NCBI GenBank assembly: GCA_903871805.1
Contig: CAIQIE010000209.1
Coordinates: forward strand, 1 to 64,000
From: an uncultured Planctomycetaceae bacterium
GTDB taxonomy: Bacteria; Planctomycetota; Planctomycetia; Planctomycetales; Planctomycetaceae
Reading direction: 5' to 3'
Length of the DNA stretch: 64,000 nt
Shown piece by piece: positions 44,025 to 52,834 of the stretch. Both the position numbers and the translations under genes were made by a program. Under the pieces are notes generated by a model. The model was not told where the DNA came from, did no database searches, and was given only the letters and a program-made list of their open reading frames with translations. Positions within the stretch are counted from its first letter, which is position 1. Every line of letters begins with the position of its first letter.

Positions 44025-45434
44025 ATGGACAGCCATTCAGCTGATGCCCATTCCCCTGAATCGTCTTATTCAACGCCTGCGGAAATCCGACCTCAATACC
44101 GGCGGCGACGGGCCCTGATCAGCGGATCACTGGTGCTGTCGCTGGTGGTTTCTGCTGCCATTGTGGCCCCGTCTGTGTTGATGCAGACCTCAGCGAGCAA
44201 CATTCTGCTGGGCTCGGCGGTTGGTGACCATCTTTCTGCACAGTCTGCCGGGGCCGAGGGGGGATGGATGGCTCCGCTTGTCTTCCGGAATGTCGTCATT
44301 TCGGATGACGTCGGAGCAATCGAATGCACCATTCCCGAACTGCAGACATCGAAGGGGCTTTTGCAATTCCTGCTGGGTGGCGGCGATGTGACGCAGTTAA
44401 CTCTGCGGGATGCGGTGATGAAGATTCATATTGGCGACGATGGCCAGTGGCCGAAATTCGGTTCGGAGGAACCATCTGACAGCAGGCTAAACTTCACAAT
44501 TGAAAACGGAAATCTGCAGCTGACCGTTCCCTGGCGGGTTTTGCCACTGGTAGATATTGATCGACTGAATTTGACAGGTCGTGTTGGTCCGAATGAACAA
44601 CAGCGTCGGGTTTTCTCGCTGGATGCTGCGCAGATCTTTGACCGAACACCTTTATCCGAAGCGCATACAGAACAAAACCTGGCACTGATTGCTCCGATAC
44701 TTTCTCAGACAACAAACCTGACGGGCTCTGCATCTGTCTGGCTGGATTCTATTTCGATTCCTCTGGACAACACTGGCAGTCGATCACCGTTTCCCCTTGG
44801 AGGACGGGTTGTCTTTCACGAATTGAATGCACAGCTTCGCGACACGATGGCCAGCCAGCTCACCGTGTTACTCGGCCAGACATCCGGCATGACTCTGCCC
44901 GACCGTATCGCGGTGATTCGGGAGTCTCGCGTCAATTTTGAAATCACGGACGCGGGCATTCATCATGACAGCATGGTTTTTGTGCTGCCTCAGCTGGCCC
45001 CGGATTTCGAGGTAGCATCCAGTGGCACGCTGGGTCTGGATGAAACACTGGATCTGCAACTGGAGGTTCGTTTACCTGCGGTGCTGGGAGACGACAAGCC
45101 TCTGCTGCGTCTTCTGTCTCAGGCCTCGACAACACCCCTTGTACTTTCCGTGACGGGCACAGTGGCAAAACCGATTTTTGGAATACCGGGCGGTTTCAGT
45201 CTTCTGAACAGTCTTGCCCGGGAATTAGACCCGGGGTCTGAGGGTGAAGCGAAGCCTTCGCTTCCGTCAGCGATAGGCGGCCTGATTCAAAGTGCGCGAA
45301 AGCCCAAAGGACCCAACTCTGCGAAATCCATTGCCGGATCTATTCTGAATCTGATTCGGGCAACGGAAAAATCCAACGAAGATACGACCCCGAAAGGCGG
45401 GAAGTCTGACGGAAAAGCGTCCCGGGATAAGTAA
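44025..45434 (+). CDS. Exported/membrane-anchored AsmA-like protein of unknown function
   Basis: 469 aa from ATG at 44025 (MDSHSADAHSPE); the track's earlier start adds 16 residues. After a basic segment (RRRRALISG) a single membrane helix (SLVLSLVVSAAIVAPSVL) anchors a large periplasmic domain rich in beta strands (LVFRNVVISDDVGAIECTIPEL, LTLRDAVMKIHIG, LDLQLEVRLPAVLG). The weak repeating 'L.V.G.L' strands and the C-terminal 'GTVAKPIFGIPGGF' resemble AsmA/DUF748-type envelope proteins. Family placement is tentative. The C-terminus is Lys/Ser-rich and probably disordered. It stands alone and is convergent with the next gene. Confidence 0.6.
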   Translation: MDSHSADAHSPESSYSTPAEIRPQYRRRRALISGSLVLSLVVSAAIVAPSVLMQTSASNILLGSAVGDHLSAQSAGAEGGWMAPLVFRNVVISDDVGAIECTIPELQTSKGLLQFLLGGGDVTQLTLRDAVMKIHIGDDGQWPKFGSEEPSDSRLNFTIENGNLQLTVPWRVLPLVDIDRLNLTGRVGPNEQQRRVFSLDAAQIFDRTPLSEAHTEQNLALIAPILSQTTNLTGSASVWLDSISIPLDNTGSRSPFPLGGRVVFHELNAQLRDTMASQLTVLLGQTSGMTLPDRIAVIRESRVNFEITDAGIHHDSMVFVLPQLAPDFEVASSGTLGLDETLDLQLEVRLPAVLGDDKPLLRLLSQASTTPLVLSVTGTVAKPIFGIPGGFSLLNSLARELDPGSEGEAKPSLPSAIGGLIQSARKPKGPNSAKSIAGSILNLIRATEKSNEDTTPKGGKSDGKASRDK

Positions 45435-45489
45435 CAGCACGGGCTGGCTTGCGATCCGGACCCTTGACAGAGCGAACTGACAATTGGCG

Positions 45490-46245
45490 TTATTCGACAG
45501 AGATCGGAAGGCTACCGGTCTCGGAATGCTTCAGTGCTAAAACTCGCAGCAACCGATTGAGTACTCGAGAATTCCACTCGTAGCTTTGACACTTCTGGCA
45601 CAACCTCAGCACGCCACCACCGGACAGTCCTTTGCGCCAACCCCCCGGCAATCGACACGTGGCATTTTCGCCGCGCACAATAATCAGCGGCTGCACACGC
45701 TTACCGGTAGAGTTCTCCAGCCACTCAAGAAATGGACCGCGAGCCCTGAAGTTATCGCGACTGGTGCCCATTACCGAAGACGTTGGTACCAGCAACTGAA
45801 GCTGATACTGTCCTGCGTGACTGATTGCACATTGAAGGCCCATGCGAATGGACTGTTCTGCATGCCGATAGGTGTGCATGTCCTGGCAACCGGGCAGAAC
45901 CACCAGTGATCGTGCTGACAGCTCGATTGCCATGTCTACAGCACGAGCAGTGTCGTCCTGCGCCTGTTCAAAGGTCATTCCCATGCTGCCGGTGAATCCA
46001 CCGCTGTAGCCAAGACTACTGACAGAAATCCCGGCGTCAGAAAGGATATGCTGCGCTCTTGCAGAATCAATCTGCTGCAACTGCTGTCGACGAACGCTGA
46101 CATATCGCACACCCTGTGCAACGAGTGCTTCAGCTTCCGCCAGAAGTTCGTCAGCGGTCCGGGAACGCAGTGGATGAGACACTGCGATGCGAGAGACCAG
46201 AGATTGCTTCACCCAGTCCGGTTGTTGTTCGAGAAAGACATCCAT
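45490..46245 (-). CDS. Degenerate sugar-phosphate isomerase/epimerase-type protein (half TIM barrel)
   Basis: 251 aa. The N-terminal ~140 residues look like the first half of an AP-endonuclease-2/xylose-isomerase-like barrel: GISVSSLGYSGGFTGS, then ARAVDMAIELSARSLVVLPGC. After that the sequence departs: where the family has metal ligands (a L-x-x-E-P segment) this reads LQLLVPTSSVMG, and the second half of the barrel is missing (family members run to about 280 aa). The C-terminus contains CQKC and a basic region. It may be a decayed paralogue or a new binding protein. The frame is intact. Confidence 0.5.
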   Translation of the reverse strand: MDVFLEQQPDWVKQSLVSRIAVSHPLRSRTADELLAEAEALVAQGVRYVSVRRQQLQQIDSARAQHILSDAGISVSSLGYSGGFTGSMGMTFEQAQDDTARAVDMAIELSARSLVVLPGCQDMHTYRHAEQSIRMGLQCAISHAGQYQLQLLVPTSSVMGTSRDNFRARGPFLEWLENSTGKRVQPLIIVRGENATCRLPGGWRKGLSGGGVLRLCQKCQSYEWNSRVLNRLLRVLALKHSETGSLPISVE

Positions 46246-46909
46246 CGGGATCGTTGCAGGCCTTTACTGGAACAGTTGGTGAATACGTCTAAGTGTCCGC
46301 TTAAAGTTTTCTGACAACAGATCCGGGGCTGACTTGCCCGTTTCAAATGCTGTTCAGGTCTTCGATCAAACACTGACAACCGAAGTTGACATGGTCTTCT
46401 TCGATGGGCGGTACTGTGAAACAATTGACCTCTTCTGTAAACGCTGAACCACAAAGAAATCCAGGGATACGCGGGTAATCATCCGAACCGTCTCAACTGC
46501 CTGCTGTTCTGCTTGACGAACAGGATTCTTCTGACTATCGCTTTGTCAAACCTTAGTTTTTGGGTTACGTCATTCCCGCGCAGGCGGGAATCCAGTGCCG
46601 CGATCCGGATTCCCGCCTGCGCGGGAATGACGGTGAACCCCAATTTCACGTCGGTGAACCCCAATTTCAAGCTTTGACAAAGCACTACCGCTTCCGTTCA
46701 GCTTCCTGATCCTGCAAGCCTTCCCGAATAAATTGCGTATTCCCGCAAAAGATGGTTCCCAAACTGAACTCTGACGCAGGGCATTGTTCTGTATCAACTG
46801 CAGCAGATTGGGCGAATGTGCGTTGATCGCACTGGGTCCTGCCTGTCATGATATCAGAGATTCTGGCTTCCAGACGATCTGCTCAGACTTCTGCCTCAGG
46901 CGATCTCCA
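46246..46909. other. Intergenic region holding a MITE-like element
   Basis: About 660 bases. The inverted-repeat element at 46540-46688 fills the middle. The frame 46479-46797 on the minus strand reads through the repeat and is not a gene. The + frame before 46910 is open but lacks the signal peptide and family similarity. Confidence 0.5.
46540..46688. repeat. MITE-like dispersed repeat, copy 1
   Basis: Ends are inverted: GCTTTGTCAAA on the left and TTTGACAAAGC on the right. Inside are two facing arms, CATTCCCGCGCAGGCGGGAA and TTCCCGCCTGCGCGGGAATG, then a tandem 20-base unit beginning GGTGAACCCCAATTTCA. The same order recurs at 61291-61436. No transposase is encoded, so mobilisation would need one elsewhere. 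Confidence 0.85.
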
Positions 46910-49900
46910 ATGCTCCTTCGAATTCTCAGCCAATTCACCTTCCTACTGCTGCTTTTGCAGGCCTTCCCTTGCTTCGCAGAAGATTTTTTTCGCAATCAAG
47001 TCGCACCGATTCTGCAGCGACGCTGCCTGAGCTGCCACAATTCGGACGATCGAAAAGGGCAGTTTTCGCTTCAGACCAGGGATGAACTGAATTCGTCTGG
47101 TATGGTGGATCCGGAGAATCCCGACAGCAGTTTGCTGATTACAGAGATTACCAGCAGCGACGGCAAACCTGCTTCCATGCCAAAGGACGGAAAGTCGTTG
47201 ACGAATGACGAGGTAACTGTGCTCAGACAGTGGGTGCGTGGTGGCGCCCTATGGCCCGATGACTTTCAGCTTACCGAAGCGGTTGTTGATGACTTTCAGT
47301 GGTGGTCTTTTCAGCCTCTTCAAAATCCGGAAGTGCCTGCCTTTGAAGACGCACAGGCCCGCGAGTGGATTCGCAACCCTGTCGATGCATTTATTCTTCG
47401 GGGCCTTCGCACTCAGGGACTTTCGCCATCTCCTGAGGCCGATCGCCGAACGCTGATTCGTCGAGTCACTTTTGATCTGCTGGGACTGCCGCCCACGCCC
47501 ACCGAAGTTGATGCCTTTGTGAAGGATGAAGATCCGAACGCCTGGGACAAACTGGTCGAACGTCTGCTGGCTTCACCCCACTATGGCGAACGCTGGGCGC
47601 GACACTGGCTGGATGTTGTACGGTATGCGGACACCTGTGGTTACGACAAAGATAAGCTTCGCCCCAATGCATGGCCCTACCGCGATTACGTCATTCGGTC
47701 ATTCAACACCGACAAACCGTATGCGCGCTTCGTTCGTGAACAGGTCGCCGGAGATGTCCTTTATCCCGGCGATCCCGATGGTATTCTCGGTCTGGGATTC
47801 CTCGCTGCCGGGCCGTGGGATTTCATTGGCCATGTTGAGGTACCCGAATCCAAAATTGATGGCAAGGTGGCCCGCAATCTGGATCGAGATGATATGGCCA
47901 CCGGAACACTGAACACGTTTTGCAGCCTGACGATTCAGTGTGCCCGCTGTCACAACCATAAATTTGATCCGTTCACTCAGCAGCACTACTATGGACTGCA
48001 ATCCGTGTTTGCTGCCGTCGATCGTGCTGAACGGCGTTATGACACAGATCCGGAAACAGAGACGAAACGTACTGAGCTGGCAGCCGCCCGGGCCGCAGCC
48101 ACTTCAGAGTCCGATCGCATGGAAGCAGAAATTCGCAGCGAAGGCGGCGAGAAACTCGCAGCCATGAACAAACAACTGGCAGAGCTGAAACCTCTGGCGG
48201 GAGTTGCCCCAAAACGTCCGGAATATGGTTACCACAGCGAGATTGCTGCCAAACAGGATACCACCAAATGGGTGGAAGTGGATCTCGGATCGGTTCAGGA
48301 GATCACTTCGATTTCACTGCATCCCTGCCATGACGATTTTGGTGGAATTGGTGCCGGCTTCGGTTTTCCCATACGATTTCAGATCGCACTGGCAGCCTCT
48401 GTCAGCGAAGACCAGAAGCCATCTGACTATCAGGTTGTTCTGGATGAGACCAGTACGGATTTTCCCAACCCTGGTCTGACACCTGTTTCCTGCTCAGTGA
48501 CTCGTTCAGCCAGATTTGTCCGCGTTACGGCGACACGCCTGGCGAATCGGTCGAATGACTTCATCTTTTCTCTGGCGGAAGTCACCGTTCTAAATTCTGA
48601 GGGTCGAAATCTCGCCGCTGCCGCCACCATCACGGCTCTCGATTCGATAGAAGCCCCCGAACGCTGGCGGAAAACTAATCTGACCGATGGCATCTGGCCG
48701 GCACCAGTAAATGCAGACGCCGAAAAGCAACTTGCCGAAGTCTCAAAGGCACACGCAGCTTTAATGCAGACTCTGGTGACGCCCGCACGTCAGGCGAAAC
48801 GTACTCAGTTGCAGGCAGTCATCGAAAACGTCGATCGCGAACTGGCCGCGTTGCCTACAGGCCGCATGGTCTACGCCGCGGCTACCCATTTTCCGGCTCA
48901 GGGTAATTTCATCCCTACTCAGGGCAAACCACGCGTCGTTCGACTGCTGCATCGAGGTAACGAAACGCAACCCCGTGATGAAGTCACACCAGGAACGGTA
49001 CCGTTGTCGGCAGCGGATGTCCCCACTTTTCCTCTGACGGCAGAACATTCCGAAGCCGATCGTCGAGCTGCTCTTGCCGAATGGATCACTCGCCCTGAAC
49101 ATCCCACAACATGGCGTTCCATAGTCAATCGCGTCTGGCAGTATCATTTCGGCCGGGCCATTGTGGATTCACCGAATGACTTTGGACGTATGGGACAACT
49201 TCCAGTACACCCGGAACTGCTGGACTGGCTGGCCAGTGACTTTCTTCGCCAGGGGCAGTCCTTCAAAACACTGCATCGATTAATTGTTACCAGCAGCACG
49301 TACCGCCAGTCGTCTGCTGAAAACGTCGAATCCGCTCTGAAGGATAGTGACAATCAGTTTCTGTGGAGAATGCATCGACGGCGCCTGACAGCTGAAGAAA
49401 TCCGCGACGCCATACTGATGGTCAGCGGAAAACTCAATCCGGATATGGGCGGGCCTGGATTCTACCTGTTTGAACTGGAAAAGACCGATCACTCACCTCA
49501 TTACGAATATCACAAGTTCAATCCGGAAGATACGCGATCTCATCGTCGCAGCGTTTATCGGTTTATCGTTCGGTCGCAGCCTGATCCCTTCATGACAACT
49601 CTGGACTGCGCAGATTCGTCCCAAAGCACTCCGCGGCGACATGAAACGCTGACTGCTCTGCAGGCTCTTTCTCTGCTGAATAATCCCTTCAACCTGACGA
49701 TGGCTCGTCATTTTTCTGAACGGTTGCAGAAGGAAACTATGTCCACAGATGAGCAGTTGAACCTGGCATGGAAACTTCTGACAGGTCGGGAACCGGAGAG
49801 TTCAGAATTAAGTTCTTTGAAGACTTATGCTGAGCAACATGGGCTTCCTGCTCTGTGCCGATTACTGCTGAACCTGAATGAATTTGTGTTTGTGGACTGA
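46910..49900 (+). CDS. PSCyt1-DUF1549-DUF1553 planctomycete protein (third member)
   Basis: 996 aa from ATG at 46910, where a signal peptide begins (MLLRILSQFTFLLLLLQAFPCFAE); the track extends 42 residues upstream without support. PSCyt1 carries QRRCLSCHNSDDRKG (CxxCH). DUF1549: LIRRVTFDLLGLPPTPTEVDAFV, HYGERWARHWLDVVRYADTCG, and TIQCARCHNHKFDPFTQQHYY with a second CxxCH. A discoidin-like middle part (QDTTKWVEVDLGSVQEITSI) precedes DUF1553 (IVNRVWQYHFGRAIVDSPND; RRLTAEEIRDAILMVSGKL; PRRHETLTALQALSLLNNPF). The same architecture occurs at 35204. Likely an exported heme-binding protein; a DUF1501 partner is missing, while a sulfatase relic follows. Confidence 0.92.
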   Translation: MLLRILSQFTFLLLLLQAFPCFAEDFFRNQVAPILQRRCLSCHNSDDRKGQFSLQTRDELNSSGMVDPENPDSSLLITEITSSDGKPASMPKDGKSLTNDEVTVLRQWVRGGALWPDDFQLTEAVVDDFQWWSFQPLQNPEVPAFEDAQAREWIRNPVDAFILRGLRTQGLSPSPEADRRTLIRRVTFDLLGLPPTPTEVDAFVKDEDPNAWDKLVERLLASPHYGERWARHWLDVVRYADTCGYDKDKLRPNAWPYRDYVIRSFNTDKPYARFVREQVAGDVLYPGDPDGILGLGFLAAGPWDFIGHVEVPESKIDGKVARNLDRDDMATGTLNTFCSLTIQCARCHNHKFDPFTQQHYYGLQSVFAAVDRAERRYDTDPETETKRTELAAARAAATSESDRMEAEIRSEGGEKLAAMNKQLAELKPLAGVAPKRPEYGYHSEIAAKQDTTKWVEVDLGSVQEITSISLHPCHDDFGGIGAGFGFPIRFQIALAASVSEDQKPSDYQVVLDETSTDFPNPGLTPVSCSVTRSARFVRVTATRLANRSNDFIFSLAEVTVLNSEGRNLAAAATITALDSIEAPERWRKTNLTDGIWPAPVNADAEKQLAEVSKAHAALMQTLVTPARQAKRTQLQAVIENVDRELAALPTGRMVYAAATHFPAQGNFIPTQGKPRVVRLLHRGNETQPRDEVTPGTVPLSAADVPTFPLTAEHSEADRRAALAEWITRPEHPTTWRSIVNRVWQYHFGRAIVDSPNDFGRMGQLPVHPELLDWLASDFLRQGQSFKTLHRLIVTSSTYRQSSAENVESALKDSDNQFLWRMHRRRLTAEEIRDAILMVSGKLNPDMGGPGFYLFELEKTDHSPHYEYHKFNPEDTRSHRRSVYRFIVRSQPDPFMTTLDCADSSQSTPRRHETLTALQALSLLNNPFNLTMARHFSERLQKETMSTDEQLNLAWKLLTGREPESSELSSLKTYAEQHGLPALCRLLLNLNEFVFVD

Positions 49901-49985
49901 ATCAGGACAATGGGTCGACTGCGAACTGCTGCCACGCTGCCTTGTCAGGACAACAGTACGTTGACACGATTAACAATCAGACCAT

Positions 49986-50306
49986 TTGAACCATCGCATT
50001 CGAAACACCGCACTGATCCCGAGGATCTGCTCCTGTTTTGCCTTCAGCCATCCGATGCCGGCGGAGCAGGGCAGCACGGATGGTGCAGACCCCGCTGATA
50101 CGGCCGGTCCAGACATTATTTTGATTCTCTGTGACGATCCTGGCTGGTGCAACCCTGCCTGTTTCAGCAACGCTGAACCGACAAGCATCAAACTCAGAGT
50201 TGGTCGAAGGGCGCTCGGCAGATCGTTGTTGAGTGAACATGATGACTTGCTGCGTCAGAGGCTTTTATTACCGGGGACGCCGGGGCTGCGGTGGGTAGCG
50301 AAGTAG
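49986..50306 (+). pseudogene. Sulfatase N-terminal relic
   Basis: A 106-codon frame in which TAGPDIILILCDDPGWCNPACF aligns by eye with the sulfatase opening 'PNIILILxDDLGWGDLGCYG', the first metal-binding Asp pair included. After TSIKL the similarity ends; no CxPxR formylglycine motif or later sulfatase blocks follow before the stop. The last 52 bases overlap the end of the convergent QueD gene. Planctomycetes keep many sulfatases, often beside DUF1549/DUF1553 genes, so an eroded copy here is plausible. Confidence is limited by the short match. Confidence 0.45.
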
Positions 50307-50737
50307 CGATTGTCCCGAATCCAGTCTTCCCGAGTGTACGAAATTACCGAGGTGTCCGTTTCGCGAACTTCCAGCAGCGATAACCGAAACCCCAATTCTG
50401 TAATCTCTGTGAATAGCATCCACGCAAGATTCTCGACGCTGGTCGGTCCGTTGAACAATTTCAGCTTGAAGTTTTCCCCGGTCCGACAGCAGTGGTCTCT
50501 GAGTGTTTCGTAGAGTGGGTCCTGGATATTGATCAGCATCCCATGGTCGTAGTGTTCCTTCAGCCATGGTTCGACCTTTTCGTCGAATGTGCCAAAAAGA
50601 GTACTGATTTCGCCATCACGTTCGACTTCGAAGAAACAGCGGACTCCGTAGCGATGTCCGTGAGGATTACTGCATTTGTCCTTCAATGTTTCATTTCGAT
50701 GGGCCGCGTAAAACTTGTACTCTTTCTGAATGATCAT
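50255..50737 (-). CDS. queD: 6-pyruvoyl-tetrahydropterin synthase / QueD family enzyme
   Basis: 160 aa from ATG at 50737, set by a GGAGAG site five bases upstream; the track start 38 residues earlier lies beyond that site. FYAAHR provides the first zinc His, and CSNPHGHRYGV contains the catalytic Cys and the HGH pair. GTFDEKVEPWLKEHYDHGMLIN and NGPTSVENLAWMLF (PTxEN) complete the pattern. Family members convert 7,8-dihydroneopterin triphosphate to 6-carboxy-tetrahydropterin (queuosine route) or 6-pyruvoyl-tetrahydropterin. The Cys-x4-HGH form favours QueD. No other queuosine gene is nearby. It is the last gene of a minus-strand run that starts with a likely tRNA-modification enzyme. Confidence 0.85.
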   Translation of the reverse strand: MIIQKEYKFYAAHRNETLKDKCSNPHGHRYGVRCFFEVERDGEISTLFGTFDEKVEPWLKEHYDHGMLINIQDPLYETLRDHCCRTGENFKLKLFNGPTSVENLAWMLFTEITELGFRLSLLEVRETDTSVISYTREDWIRDNRYFATHRSPGVPGNKSL

Positions 50738-50742
50738 TGATT

Positions 50743-50748
50743 CTCTCC
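50743..50748 (-). promoter_or_regulatory. Shine-Dalgarno site deciding the QueD start
   Basis: GGAGAG on the minus strand ends five bases before ATG 50737. It makes the shorter start far more likely than the upstream in-frame ATG at 50851. Confidence 0.6.
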
Positions 50749-50816
50749 GGAGACGCTGCTGTTCGACGTGCCGAAGCATACCAGGAACCGTTCCCTTTTT
50801 CCCGAAATACCTGCCC

Positions 50817-52031
50817 TTACAGTCCGCGGTTCTCAGAAAACCCGCTTCCACCCTTCGACGCGGCCATCAGAATACCCTGTAAACGGGCTGTCGCCGCCTG
50901 AATTGTCCATCGCGCCTCTATGGTTTTTTCTGCAGTCTCCGCTCGATCCGCCGCTGCCCTGGGGTTATCACGAATGTCCGCGATGGCTTTCTGCAACGCA
51001 ACAGCGTCATTGATCGGAACCAGTATTCCCAGACGACCGTTTTCCAGAATCTCCGCTGGACCGGATTCGCAATTACTGGAAATCACTGGCGTCTGACACA
51101 CCATGGCTTCCAGCAGAACATTCGGCATGCCTTCGACCAGTGATGGCAACACAAAAACACTGGCTGTCCGATACCATGCTGCGGCATTTGTCTGAAACCC
51201 CGGCATCTTCACCACCTGATTCAATCCGGAAGCGTCAATCTGCTGCTGCAGTTTTTCTCGATGGCCCCCTTCTCCCAGTAGCGCTACACGATACTCTGTC
51301 TGCGTATCCAATTTCACTAATGCCCGTACCGCTTCGATCAGCAGGTGAAACCCTTTTTCGTGATTCAGTCGACCGGCTGAGACGATCCGAAAAACCGGGC
51401 GACCCTCGGTTTCCGACGCGTTCCACCATGCATCTTCCACAACTCGTGCGGCTAACTGCCGCACCTGGGTTGTATCAATCCCATTGTACTGAGTCACGAT
51501 CCGTGCGGGTTCTATTCCGTAAAAGCGAATAGCTGCTTCTCTGGCACCATCAGATACCGCCAGCACGCGGGTCGAGCGATTATACAGGCGATGCAGCAAC
51601 CGCCGTTTCAACCATTGAAAGCGACCCGCCACCGGCGCAAATCCGGTCTCTGGATTGGTAACAATCGTGGAGACATTTGGAATATGTACACGTTGCGCTG
51701 CCGCGGCGGTGATCAGTGTCATCAGAAATGTGCGATCGTAACTTACGTCCGCATGCACCTCCTGCAGACACGCGGCATAATCAGCAACTCGCCGGGCATG
51801 CATGCGGCCAGGAAAATACCAACGCCTCGACGCTGAACTGACGCGTTCTTCAAAGACAAACACAGGGACATCCGCTGGAATTTGATCCAGCAGCGGTCCG
51901 GAACGGTAGATCAGATACAAAAACGGTTCGAAGAGCGTTCTGTCAAGATGCTGCAGGATTTGCACCAACTGCCGTTCAGAGCCTCCGCCGTGCATGGCTC
52001 CGATGGCACACATGACTCGGATTTTTCGCAT
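50817..52031 (-). CDS. GT4-family glycosyltransferase
   Basis: 404 aa, GT-B fold. The N-terminal Rossmann domain has AIGAMHGGGSERQLVQIL, the acceptor-side loop of family 4. The donor-binding half carries IVSAGRLNHEKGFHLLIEAV, then VKMPGFQTNAAAWYRTASVFVLPSLVEGMPNVLLEAM with the E-x7-E pattern, and ISSNCESGPAEIL. It transfers a sugar from a nucleotide donor to a glycan or lipid; the acceptor is unknown. No other glycan genes adjoin. Cytosolic, peripheral to the membrane. Confidence 0.9.
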   Translation of the reverse strand: MRKIRVMCAIGAMHGGGSERQLVQILQHLDRTLFEPFLYLIYRSGPLLDQIPADVPVFVFEERVSSASRRWYFPGRMHARRVADYAACLQEVHADVSYDRTFLMTLITAAAAQRVHIPNVSTIVTNPETGFAPVAGRFQWLKRRLLHRLYNRSTRVLAVSDGAREAAIRFYGIEPARIVTQYNGIDTTQVRQLAARVVEDAWWNASETEGRPVFRIVSAGRLNHEKGFHLLIEAVRALVKLDTQTEYRVALLGEGGHREKLQQQIDASGLNQVVKMPGFQTNAAAWYRTASVFVLPSLVEGMPNVLLEAMVCQTPVISSNCESGPAEILENGRLGILVPINDAVALQKAIADIRDNPRAAADRAETAEKTIEARWTIQAATARLQGILMAASKGGSGFSENRGL

Positions 52032-52160
52032 TGTGAAAACTGCCTTTGGGGTCGCGTCAGCCGGTGCGACTCAGACTCCGGTTTAACTCAGTCGCTATTT
52101 ACAAGCCTGTGCCAGTTATCACGGCTGAAACAATACACCGGCTACTTTTTGCGTGCGAAG

Positions 52161-52739
52161 TTAATCTGCCGATGCACCAGCTTCAGGGATTAGTTCCAAA
52201 ATCCCGGCTATGGGTTGCAATGCCGCGATCAGAAACGTGATGTGTTCGTCGAGGTCAACACCCAGGTCAGCCGCTCCACGGACAATATCATCGCGATTCA
52301 CGGCCGCCGCAAACGTCGTTGTCTTCAGCTTTTTACGGACGCTTTTCGCTGTCATACCTTCCAGACGTCCCGGTCGCATCAACGCACATGCGACCAGAAA
52401 ACCACACAGCTCGTCACAGGCATATAAAGCCTTGTCCATTTGTGAAACACGCGGACAGTCTGTCAGATAATCCGCATGGGACTTGATCGCGTAGATCACA
52501 TCTTCCGGATAGCCCTTTGATCGCAGAATTTCAGACCCCTGCAGAGGATGATCCGGAGGATCTGGCCAGCGTTCGTAGTCGAAGTCATGCAGCAGACCAA
52601 CAGTGGCCCATTTCTCCACGTCCTGATTCCAACGCACCGCGTAGGCTCGCATTCCGGCTTCCACAGCAAACATGTGCCGCTGTAATCCGGGATTCTTCAC
52701 ATAGTCATTCAGCAGTTCCAGATTCTGTTCGCGGATCAT
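52161..52739 (-). CDS. HD-domain hydrolase (HDIG type)
   Basis: 192 aa. LQRHMFAVEAGMRAYA supplies the first His, VGLLHDFDYERWPD the HD pair, and AIKSHADYLTDCPRVSQMDKALYACDELCGFLVAC further His and Asp residues. This is the compact HDIG domain common as a stand-alone phosphohydrolase in many bacteria. Substrate is unknown. It lies between rhomboid and glycosyltransferase genes, with gaps of 95 and 129 bases. Confidence 0.82.
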   Translation of the reverse strand: MIREQNLELLNDYVKNPGLQRHMFAVEAGMRAYAVRWNQDVEKWATVGLLHDFDYERWPDPPDHPLQGSEILRSKGYPEDVIYAIKSHADYLTDCPRVSQMDKALYACDELCGFLVACALMRPGRLEGMTAKSVRKKLKTTTFAAAVNRDDIVRGAADLGVDLDEHITFLIAALQPIAGILELIPEAGASAD

Positions 52740-52834
52740 AAATCGTCCTCTGTGTCAGCCAGTGCCTGTCAGCAACCGGTTTGTGTATCACACCAGGGCC
52801 TGAACCAGACGCTCACGCATACCGGCTAATGAGT

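Noticed and set aside
46479-46797. ORFs across the MITE-like element
   Set aside because: They read through inverted-repeat arms and would encode only repeat-derived sequence.
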